7,167 nucleotides of DNA. It comes from Limnoglobus sp. (GTDB taxonomy: Bacteria > Planctomycetota > Planctomycetia > Gemmatales > Gemmataceae). Shown one piece after another: positions 1 to 5,487 of the stretch; positions within the stretch are counted from its first letter, which is position 1; each line of letters opens with the position of its first letter. The notes under the pieces were generated by a model. The model did no database searches. It worked only from the letters and a program-made list of their open reading frames with translations, and was not told the origin of the DNA. The stretch spans positions 1 through 7,167 of the forward strand of contig JANXNT010000308.1 of NCBI GenBank assembly GCA_025353985.1, written 5' to 3'. The translations under genes and the position numbers were made by a program.

Positions 1-330
1 GTACGAGGCTTGCCGGCGCACGCTCACATCATCGTCTTTTAGCAGGTCGAGTAACATCGGCAATGCGGCCCGCGCGGGTCGCCCGATCATTCCGAGGGTA
101 TACGCCGCACCCGCACGGCGTTCGGTGATTTTATCCTTCAACGCCGCGATCAGCGGTTCGACCGTTGGCGTGCCAATTTTAGCCAACGCGGCGGCGAGAT
201 TTTGCCGCACGTCGGTATCGCTGTCCTTGAGTGCCTCGACCAGCCGACGAATGACGGTTTCATCGACCGACGCCCCGCCTGGTTCGGCTGCACACAGCAA
301 ACTCGCGATCGATACGACGAGCGGAACCAC
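1..330 (-). CDS. HEAT-repeat protein, secreted, N-terminal part only
   Basis: This reading frame runs without a stop from a GTG at 330-328 to the window edge and gives 110 residues, so the C-terminus is missing. The GTG is preceded by GAGG at a spacing of five bases and sits 11 bp after the stop of the upstream gene. No ATG is available in this frame nearby. The first 15 or so residues (MVPLVVSIASLLCAA) look like a short signal peptide lacking the usual basic N-terminus, so export is plausible but not certain. From about residue 24 the protein shows at least two HEAT or PBS-lyase-like repeats: pairs of helices with the signatures DSDTDVRQNLAAALAKIG and DDDVSVRRQAS, and a middle repeat around ERRAGAAYTLGMIG. 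Such repeats form curved protein-binding scaffolds. The partner is unknown. It is probably co-transcribed with the CPFC-motif gene just upstream. Confidence 0.8.
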   Translation of the reverse strand, partial: MVPLVVSIASLLCAAEPGGASVDETVIRRLVEALKDSDTDVRQNLAAALAKIGTPTVEPLIAALKDKITERRAGAAYTLGMIGRPARAALPMLLDLLKDDDVSVRRQASY

Positions 331-341
331 GGGTACCTCGC

Positions 342-1601
342 TTACTTCTTCGGCAATAACGCCATTGGCTTGACGGTGGCCGCGGGCTTCGGTTTCTCGT
401 CGCTCAGCATTTCTTCCACCAATTTAACGCGGTCGCCATCGATCCGTCGAGCATCGGCTACGTATTCGGTTGCGATTTTCGACTTCGGCGACGCGGTGAT
501 TGCGAAGCGAAGTATCGATCGGCGCACGATCGGGATCGATTGGTGCGATTCGCGTTTCCCCGTGGCGATCACGAAGTCAGCGGTGTCCCACTGTTCCCAT
601 TTGCGTAAATCTTCGATCGGCAAGTCGGCGATATCGGACTGCGAGACGAGCATTTTCATGCCGCTCAGCACTTCCTCGTGGCTAATGACATCGCTGCGCG
701 ATTCCCAGAAGAACCGCAAGACTTTCAGCCCGGCGTAGCGTAACGGGAACTCTTTCTTGTCGTCGTTGAGCATCCCCGTGAGGTACTGCCAGCCGCCTTT
801 CGGGTCGAGCATGATGTACCCGGCGAGCAGGCCATCTAGCCCGCTGCTGTACACCTTGTTCGCGTCGTCGAGCAATGCGCGAATCTCCTGCGCGTGCTCT
901 TTCTTACCGCAATGCCCGAGCATCATGCCGTACACGCCGTAACGCGACGCGGGGGTTTGAGGGTTCTTCAGCCAGGCGATCAGAGTATCGGGTGGGAGTT
1001 TCTCGGCGACAGTGCGGATGTCTTTGTAATCGGTGTTTCCGAACTCCATGAAGGCATCGGCGGCGATTACGGTGTCGGCGGAATCGAGGTGGCGAAAGAA
1101 GTAATTCAGCTTGCTAATCGAGTCTTTTTCGCGAACCGCCAGTGCGCCTTTCAGGTACTCTGGCAGTTTGCTGTCCGCCTTCACCGGTTCGCCGCGATAC
1201 GGGTCGAGCGTGTAGCGCGACAAGTTACCGAGGATCGCCGTCGATGTGACCGCCGCTGCGGTAGCGTCAATGTTGTTCGCGTACACGGAGCAAAACACGA
1301 GGTAGCGCGTCTCGCCGGCTGCGATGTCCACATAGCGTGGCAGCATCAGGATTTTCTTGCCAGCAAGGTACGGGTGCGATTTTACGGTGTCGGTGATGTG
1401 CAGTTCGGTCGAACCTTTAGTGATGTCCGTCGCATCGCGTTTCGGATTCTTGAGTTCGCCTGCCACGATGAAGTCGGCTTGGTTGACTTCGCCGGAGAGC
1501 GTCTGCCCTTGCACCGAGCAGAACGGGCACGCCTTCGCGAACGGCAGACTCGCGGTGAGTAGCGCAACGGCCAGCATTCCGCGGACGATCGATTGAACCA
1601 T
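342..1601 (-). CDS. secreted CPFC-motif protein of unknown function (419 aa)
   Basis: The frame is open further upstream to 1772, but the ATG at 1601 is the better start: it has GAGGTGG just before it and begins a clear signal peptide. The signal peptide covers residues 1-24 (basic R7, hydrophobic core, then AKA), with cleavage likely just before C25. The mature protein then starts CPFCSVQGQTLSGEV. There is no lipobox. Residues 25 to about 150 have the layout of an NTR/TIMP-like domain: an N-terminal C-x-x-C, then QADFIVAGEL, then beta-type segments ending in RYLVFCSV. This fold assignment is inference. Residues 200-400 are mainly helical and resemble degenerate HEAT-like repeats. The C-terminus is basic and proline-rich (EKPKPAATVKPMALLPKK). 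No catalytic motif is recognised. The tight spacing to the downstream HEAT-repeat gene suggests that the two exported proteins work together. Confidence 0.85.
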   Translation of the reverse strand: MVQSIVRGMLAVALLTASLPFAKACPFCSVQGQTLSGEVNQADFIVAGELKNPKRDATDITKGSTELHITDTVKSHPYLAGKKILMLPRYVDIAAGETRYLVFCSVYANNIDATAAAVTSTAILGNLSRYTLDPYRGEPVKADSKLPEYLKGALAVREKDSISKLNYFFRHLDSADTVIAADAFMEFGNTDYKDIRTVAEKLPPDTLIAWLKNPQTPASRYGVYGMMLGHCGKKEHAQEIRALLDDANKVYSSGLDGLLAGYIMLDPKGGWQYLTGMLNDDKKEFPLRYAGLKVLRFFWESRSDVISHEEVLSGMKMLVSQSDIADLPIEDLRKWEQWDTADFVIATGKRESHQSIPIVRRSILRFAITASPKSKIATEYVADARRIDGDRVKLVEEMLSDEKPKPAATVKPMALLPKK

Positions 1602-1884
1602 TGCCCACCTCGCACGGTAACGAAAAGCCTCTCGACGCCAACACCACCGATTATGGCAAAGATATTGTACGTTATCCCATTCAATAAACGCCAGTTTTGG
1701 CTTCTCAGAATCGACGTAAGTCCGAATTGCGAAAGTTTCAAAACCGTGTTTTTCGTGTTTTTTGCGTCTCAAAATGCCCGTTTTTGATCGCGAATTGCTT
1801 ATCCGTTTCGGGGGTATTTGCCGTAAATCGCACTCTGATAGCGGGTTACATCGTGAGTCATTCGACTGGCACTCGGCGCAAGTA
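1602..1884. other. intergenic region upstream of the CPFC-motif operon
   Basis: No credible gene was seen here. The minus-strand frame of the CPFC-motif gene stays open to 1772, but the added 57 residues are rich in Arg, Trp and Lys and would bury the signal peptide. The stretch must hold the promoter of the minus-strand operon. A CATAAT (minus strand, 1655-1650) and a TACAAT (1669-1664) are possible -10 boxes, but neither has a convincing -35 box at 16-18 bp, so no promoter is called. A T-rich run at 1745-1765 (GTGTTTTTCGTGTTTTTTGCG) contains a short imperfect direct repeat. Confidence 0.5.
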
Positions 1885-1986
1885 GCGCCTTTTTTGGGTC
1901 ACTATGCGCCTTTTCTATGTCATTGCGCGCACTTTCTATGTCACGGCGCGCCTTTTCTGTGTCATTTCGGCGCACTTTTGAGTACG
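1885..1986. repeat. tandem array of five 21-bp repeats
   Basis: Units begin at 1885, 1906, 1927, 1948 and 1970, so the period is 21, 21, 21 and 22 bp. The consensus core is GCGCCTTTTCTATGTCA followed by a variable AT/GC tetramer; the first unit has TTGGG in place of CTATG and the last is truncated after GCGCACTTTTGAG. Read on the minus strand the core is TGACATAGAAAAGGCGC. Twenty-one bp is two helical turns, so each copy presents the same face of the DNA. That suits an array of protein-binding sites, but this is inference. In one plus-strand frame the array spells a seven-residue repeat (APFLCHx), because 21 is divisible by three; there is no other sign of coding. Confidence 0.85.
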
Positions 1987-2215
1987 TTCGTGCACGTCGC
2001 GAATTCTGACTTACGTCAAATCGTCGAAAACTTATTGACTCCGCGAAATCGTGTGGGTGAAAGAATTTTTGTCAGATGTCGAACTCGGAAACGTTCATGC
2101 CAACCCCGGCGCAAGGCGAACTAGGGAGGTCTTTCCCCTGATTCTTCGTGATTCGTGGACAATGCCGATTTCGATGATGGCGATATTTTCCATTAAAACC
2201 GCATATAATGGTGGC
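1987..2215. other. intergenic stretch between the repeat array and the broken esterase
   Basis: No gene is supported. A small dyad TGAC-TTAC-GTCA lies at 2007-2018, just past the tandem array, and shares the TGTCA/TGACA half-site found in each array unit. A TATAAT at 2204-2209 is a possible -10 box, but no -35 box stands at the usual distance. The stretch CCCCTGATTCTTCGTGATTCGTGG near 2137-2160 holds a short direct repeat (GATTCTTCGT/GATTCGTGG). Confidence 0.4.
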
Positions 2216-2336
2216 TAGATCAGTGGGCTGACACGGCTGACACCCACCGCTCGCCGGGACTGGCAGTTTCCGCCCGCGCTTCGCTACGCAAAGCCTACGC
2301 GGCGCGGCTAAACGGTGATTTCTCGTGCCAGCCCGC
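2216..2336. repeat. putative small dispersed element with inner inverted repeat
   Basis: This stretch replaces the expected 5' part of the esterase gene. It starts with the short direct repeat GGCTGACAC / GGCTGACAC (around 2226-2243) and ends at an inverted repeat: CGGGaCTGGCA at 2255-2265 pairs with TGCCAGCCCG at 2326-2335, ten base pairs with one bulged A. The interior is very GC-rich and holds pieces that look like partial palindromes around GCTACGCAAAGCCTACGCGG. It encodes nothing recognisable. Its abrupt boundary with esterase homology at about 2341 suggests insertion or rearrangement. That it is a multi-copy genomic element is inference and cannot be seen from a single copy. Confidence 0.4.
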
Positions 2337-2340
2337 TGCG

Positions 2341-3107
2341 CAGTACGATGCGGCGATACCGACGGCGCTCATGGTCTATCAAGATGGCCAAGCGTTCAAG
2401 AACGAGAAAGGCGATATGCGGGCGCAGAACGTGATGGATAACCTCATTTATCGCCGCGAGATTCCGGTGATGATCGGGGTGTTTATCAATCCGGGGCGGA
2501 AGCCCGAGCAACCCGAGCCGATGCCGCAGAACTGGGGCGACCGCGACACGAATCGCCCCACCGAATACAACTCGCTCGACGACAAGTATGCGCGGGTGAT
2601 GACCGACGAATTGATGCCGCACTGGGCAAGGATTACAACATCTCGAAGGATCCGAACCTGCACGGAATTGGCGGCTCGAGTTCGGGTGCGATTGCGGCAT
2701 TCACGGTGGCGTGGGAGCGGCCCGATGCGTTTCGCAAGGTGCTCAGCAACGTCGGGAGCTTTGTGAATCTGCGCGGCGGACACGTTTACCCGGAACGGGT
2801 GATGGAAGCCGAAAAGAAGCCGATCCGCGTCTATTTGTGCGATGGGCGAAACGATAATCGCGGCTTTCGCAACGGCGTTCACGATGAAAAACTCGACTGG
2901 TTTCATCAGAACGTGCGGCTCATGAAGGCACTCACGCAAAAGGGTTACGATGTCAACTACTCGTGGGGCATGAACCTTCACGGGCAGAAATTCGGCGGCG
3001 CGATCATGCCCGAAATGATGCGTTGGTTATGGCGCGACGGACCGGTATCGACCGACCCGAACGACGCCGTCGAGCGTGCCTTCCGCCAACCCACATCGAA
3101 GAAGTAA
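2341..3107 (+). pseudogene. alpha/beta-hydrolase (esterase D / enterochelin-esterase type), 5'-truncated and frameshifted
   Basis: Homology begins abruptly at QYDAAIPTALMVYQDGQ, a point normally well inside the protein. The signal peptide and N-terminal region are absent, and the frame upstream is open only to a TAA near 2207 with no ATG. The first usable ATG is at 2371. The reading frame changes near 2617-2620: the first frame ends its sensible sequence at DELMP, and the next frame resumes with GKDYNISKDPN. Adding one G after 2619 would restore LMPALGKDYN, so this looks like a single-base deletion. The second part has the nucleophile elbow GSSSG (2673-2687, Ser at 2679-2681), an acidic stretch DGRNDN, and a His in MNLHGQKFGG (codon 2979-2981) before MPEMMRWLW, matching the family's C-terminal layout. 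The catalytic residues are intact, so decay is probably recent, or the frameshift is a sequencing error. The 5' loss would still leave it inactive or unexported. Confidence 0.85.
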
Positions 3108-3189
3108 TCATTCCTGCAATCGGCATCGCACTTGCGTGATCGGGCGGTTGAGTATCTCATCCGTTCCCTTTTTCGCAAGGAGTTCTGCA

Positions 3190-4386
3190 ATGTCCGGCAA
3201 TCGCGCGATCGTTTACCTCGGGCCAAAGAAACTAGCGGTTCAGAAGGTCGATTACCCGAAACTGGAAGATGCCAGCACGGGCAAGAAGATCGAACATGGC
3301 GTCATTCTGAAGGTCGTGGCGACCAACATTTGCGGCAGCGATCAGCACATTTATCGGGGCCGGTTTCCCATGCCGCCCGGCGAACAACTCGGGCACGAAA
3401 TCACCGGCGAAGTCATCGAAGCGGGCCGCGATGTCACATTTATTAAAACAGGCGACCTCGTTTCGGTGCCGTTCAACGTGGCGTGCGGGCGATGCCGCAA
3501 CTGCAAAGAGCGTCACACCGAAGTGTGCATGAACGTCAACACGAAGGCGAGTTGCGGCGCGTACGGCTTCAACCTCGGCGGCTGGAAGGGCGGGCAATCC
3601 GAGTACCACATGGTGCCGTACGCGGACTTCAATTTGCTGAAGTTCCCGGACAAGGATCAGGCGATGGAGAAGATCCTCGACCTGACATTGCTATCGGACA
3701 TTCTGCCGACGGGCTTCCACGGTTGCGTGTCGGCGGGGGTGGGGCCGGGGTCGACGGTTTACATCGCCGGTGCCGGTCCGGTGGGTCGTGCGGCGGCAGC
3801 CGGTGCCCGCTTGCTGGGGGCATCGTGCATCATCGTCGGCGACGTGAAGGCGAACCGCTTGGCACTCGTAAAGAAGGCCGGTTACGAGATCGTCGATTTG
3901 AGCAAAAAGGTGCCGTTGCCCGATCAGATCGAAGCCATTTTGGGCGAACCCGAAGTCGACTGCGCCGTCGATGCGGTGGGGTTCGAGTGCCACGGCCACG
4001 GTTCGGAATCGAGTGAAGAACAGCCCGAAGCGGTTATCAATGGCATGTTAAGCATCATCCGGCCGGGTGGCAAAATGGGTATACCCGGAGTCTACCCCGA
4101 AGCCGATCCGCAGGCGAATTCCGACGCCGCTAAGCTCGGCAAACTGACGCTCGACTTCGGGAAAGCGTGGATCAAATCGCCGACGCTGTCGGCAGGGCAA
4201 GCCCCGGTCATGAAGTACAACCGCCAACTGATGATGGCGATTCTGTGGGACCGAATGCCATACCTCCGCGAGATCATCAACACCGAAGTGATTACGCTCG
4301 ATAAAGCCGTTGAGGCATACGACATTTTCGACGATGGCTCGCCGAAGAAGTTCGTGATCGACCCGCATGGTTCGATTCGCAAGTAA
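3190..4386 (+). CDS. fdhA: glutathione-independent formaldehyde dehydrogenase (zinc-dependent, NAD+)
   Basis: The start ATG at 3190 has AAGGAG six bases upstream; an upstream extension of the frame has no ribosome binding site. The 398-residue product closely matches Pseudomonas putida formaldehyde dehydrogenase in length and sequence along its whole extent, starting MSGNR and ending KKFVIDPH. The family oxidises formaldehyde to formate with tightly bound NAD+ and without glutathione, in the cytoplasm. Catalytic zinc ligands are visible as C48, H69 and D170, and structural zinc ligands as C99, C102, C105 and C113. The Rossmann motif is GAGPVG (194-199) with the ribose-binding Asp at 218. R200 directly after that motif is unusual, since a Leu is normal in the Pseudomonas enzyme. 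Upstream is the broken esterase, 82 bp away; esterase D relatives act in glutathione-dependent formaldehyde removal, but a link here is speculative. TTGCGT (3132-3137) and TCTCAT (3155-3160), 17 bp apart, are a weak promoter candidate. Some relatives dismutate aldehydes or oxidise other alcohols. Confidence 0.95.
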   Translation: MSGNRAIVYLGPKKLAVQKVDYPKLEDASTGKKIEHGVILKVVATNICGSDQHIYRGRFPMPPGEQLGHEITGEVIEAGRDVTFIKTGDLVSVPFNVACGRCRNCKERHTEVCMNVNTKASCGAYGFNLGGWKGGQSEYHMVPYADFNLLKFPDKDQAMEKILDLTLLSDILPTGFHGCVSAGVGPGSTVYIAGAGPVGRAAAAGARLLGASCIIVGDVKANRLALVKKAGYEIVDLSKKVPLPDQIEAILGEPEVDCAVDAVGFECHGHGSESSEEQPEAVINGMLSIIRPGGKMGIPGVYPEADPQANSDAAKLGKLTLDFGKAWIKSPTLSAGQAPVMKYNRQLMMAILWDRMPYLREIINTEVITLDKAVEAYDIFDDGSPKKFVIDPHGSIRK

Positions 4387-4398
4387 ACCGCACCGCCC

Positions 4399-4437
4399 GA
4401 AGTGACGCCTGCGTGTCACTTCGCGATCTCGCGAATT
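4399..4437. terminator. bidirectional-type hairpin after fdhA
   Basis: GAAGTGAC (4399-4406) pairs with GTCACTTC (4415-4422) across an eight-base loop. It is followed by a second dyad, TTCGCGA-TC-TCGCGAA (4421-4436), leading into TTTTC. A hairpin 12 bases after the fdhA stop fits a terminator. The T-run is short (four), so efficiency is uncertain. Confidence 0.55.
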
Positions 4438-4454
4438 TTCACGCTACAGAATGC
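4416..4454 (-). pseudogene. orphan 3' end of a DUF1080-type gene
   Basis: On the minus strand this stretch reads AFCSVKIREIAK and then TGA. The intact gene end at the right edge of the window reads VAFRNVKLREIAK and TGA. Upstream of this fragment (beyond 4454) the frame has no similarity to the family and meets a TAG near 4478. It is therefore a stranded C-terminal relic, not a gene. Confidence 0.6.
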
Positions 4455-4548
4455 GATGATACGATTGGGAACCAGTAGTCGCTATCAATTCTTCGCATAA
4501 ACTACTAATAGGAAATGTACCCCCCGCATTAGCGAGGAGTCGAAACGG

Positions 4549-5037
4549 ATGTCCGATGGAACGCCTGCAAACGATACTCCGATAGAGTTCGTTCGCCCGT
4601 CTGCCGAACTTAGTTTGCAAGAGAACGTTTCTCGACTTAAGCTCTTCAAAATCCTAAAGCAGGCATGGAAACATTTGAGCTTGGAATTGTGCCCATACCA
4701 GCCAAAGAGTATTCGTTGCAAAGCGACGGACTTGTACAGGAATGTTCCGAGGTGGCAACATTACATCGGTGAGTTACGTATGTCGCCTGTTGGCGCAGTC
4801 GATTTGAAGCGAGAATTCAAGGTATGCGATGAGATCATGAAAACGGTAATTTTCGTAATCGCTGAACTGAGCAATGCTATCGACGAAGATCTGCAGAATC
4901 CGCTGGTTCACGCTGCATGGCAAAAACTCACCAGTACCGTTCGCTCTGCTCTGGAAGAAATAGGCGGTATGTTTTCCGTTACAACAATCGATTGGGGTTC
5001 TGAGAATTCCGTCGAAAAGCAGACGAACAACGTCTGA
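4549..5037 (+). CDS. small helical protein of unknown function, first gene of the kinase cassette
   Basis: The ATG at 4549 has GAGGAG nine bases upstream, giving 162 residues. I do not recognise the family. The sequence has no signal peptide or membrane segment, so the protein is probably cytoplasmic. The first 20 residues are polar and likely disordered. Residues 22-46, 83-112 and 114-140 look like amphipathic helices (SRLKLFKILKQAWKHL, KREFKVCDEIMKTV, AAWQKLTSTVRSALEEIG), suggesting a helical bundle. The middle holds C48, C57 and aromatic residues around PRWQHYIGEL. The tail (about 141-162) is polar. It is followed 37 bp later by another small gene and then by the kinase, all on the same strand, so an operon is likely. 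A role as a partner, substrate or sensor of the kinase is a guess from position only. The gene is lower in GC than fdhA. Confidence 0.75.
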   Translation: MSDGTPANDTPIEFVRPSAELSLQENVSRLKLFKILKQAWKHLSLELCPYQPKSIRCKATDLYRNVPRWQHYIGELRMSPVGAVDLKREFKVCDEIMKTVIFVIAELSNAIDEDLQNPLVHAAWQKLTSTVRSALEEIGGMFSVTTIDWGSENSVEKQTNNV

Positions 5038-5074
5038 TTAATACACAACGGTTCTTTTCTCAAGGATGACACTC

Positions 5075-5473
5075 ATGACCGAAACGAAAGTGAACAAAAT
5101 GAACGATACGAACCGACATCGTCTGACCGACTGCCAAAAGCAAATCGAACCGATGATGGCGGAATTACGCGACATCCTGGCCAGCGCGGAACAGCAAGTG
5201 AATTCCACTGTGGAACACAAAGAATCACAAGCAGCGGACATCTGTTTAGCCAGTAGAAGTGCATACTTCGACTTTTACACATGGGTTGTCCTCCACGGCA
5301 CGATCGATGCCCCCGCGCAAAAAGAACTCGATCAGCTCTTTCAGCGTTCGCTGGCTGTGATCGAACCGGGCCGATTCAAGATTTCCGTCGCGTCGCGGTA
5401 CAAGGATTTCAAAAGGAAGTGCGACAGTGTGGCAAACAACTCGATGAGTTCCGAATATGCGGATTCCGTTTAA
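5075..5473 (+). CDS. small helical protein of unknown function, second gene of the kinase cassette
   Basis: Two in-frame ATGs are close together, at 5066 and 5075. The second is chosen because AAGGA (5062-5066) stands eight bases before it, while the first overlaps that site. The product is 132 residues and soluble, with no signal peptide or membrane span. Residues 15-65 read as a long, charged helix or coiled-coil-like stretch (DCQKQIEPMMAELRDIL, then EQQVNSTVEHKESQAADI). An aromatic patch SAYFDFYTWVVLHG follows at 62-75, then a second helical part, a basic segment around SRYKDFKRKC, and a Ser-rich tail (NNSMSSEYADS) that could be phosphorylated; that last point is inference. No family is recognised. 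It ends 14 bp before the kinase start, so translation of the two is probably linked. Confidence 0.75.
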   Translation: MTETKVNKMNDTNRHRLTDCQKQIEPMMAELRDILASAEQQVNSTVEHKESQAADICLASRSAYFDFYTWVVLHGTIDAPAQKELDQLFQRSLAVIEPGRFKISVASRYKDFKRKCDSVANNSMSSEYADSV

Positions 5474-5487
5474 GTCGCGAGTGAACG

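Larger units (their letters stand above)
4394..4454. repeat. left copy of 61-bp direct repeat bracketing the kinase cassette
   Basis: This matches 7032-7092 in the same orientation at 54 of 61 positions; the core 4398-4443 matches 7036-7081 at 44 of 46. It begins eight bases after the fdhA stop. The mismatches cluster at the right end, toward the cassette. It contains both dyads described for the terminator. The match to the end of a real protein gene at the right copy shows what it derives from. It may be the original, displaced 3' end of that gene. Confidence 0.85.

Noticed and set aside
894..1562. 222-residue plus-strand open frame
   Set aside because: It is the complement of the CPFC-motif gene; composition is that of an antisense shadow with no start signal.
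1602..1772. N-terminal extension of the CPFC-motif protein by 57 residues
   Set aside because: It would bury a clear signal peptide; the ATG at 1601 has a strong ribosome binding site.
1885..1986. CRISPR array
   Set aside because: The repeats are contiguous with a 21-bp period and no unique 30-40 bp spacers.
1762..2124. 120-residue plus-strand open frame with a seven-residue repeat (APFLCHx)
   Set aside because: The repeat arises because a 21-bp DNA repeat is divisible by three. There is no ribosome binding site and no domain, and the sequence outside the array is Arg-rich and unstructured.
3076..3189. N-terminal extension of fdhA by 38 residues
   Set aside because: It overlaps the esterase end, has no ribosome binding site, and the family starts at MSGNR.
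4455..4548. Promoter for the kinase cassette
   Set aside because: Some promoter must be here, but candidates such as TTGGGA (4465-4470) have no acceptable -10 box at 16-18 bp, so none is called.
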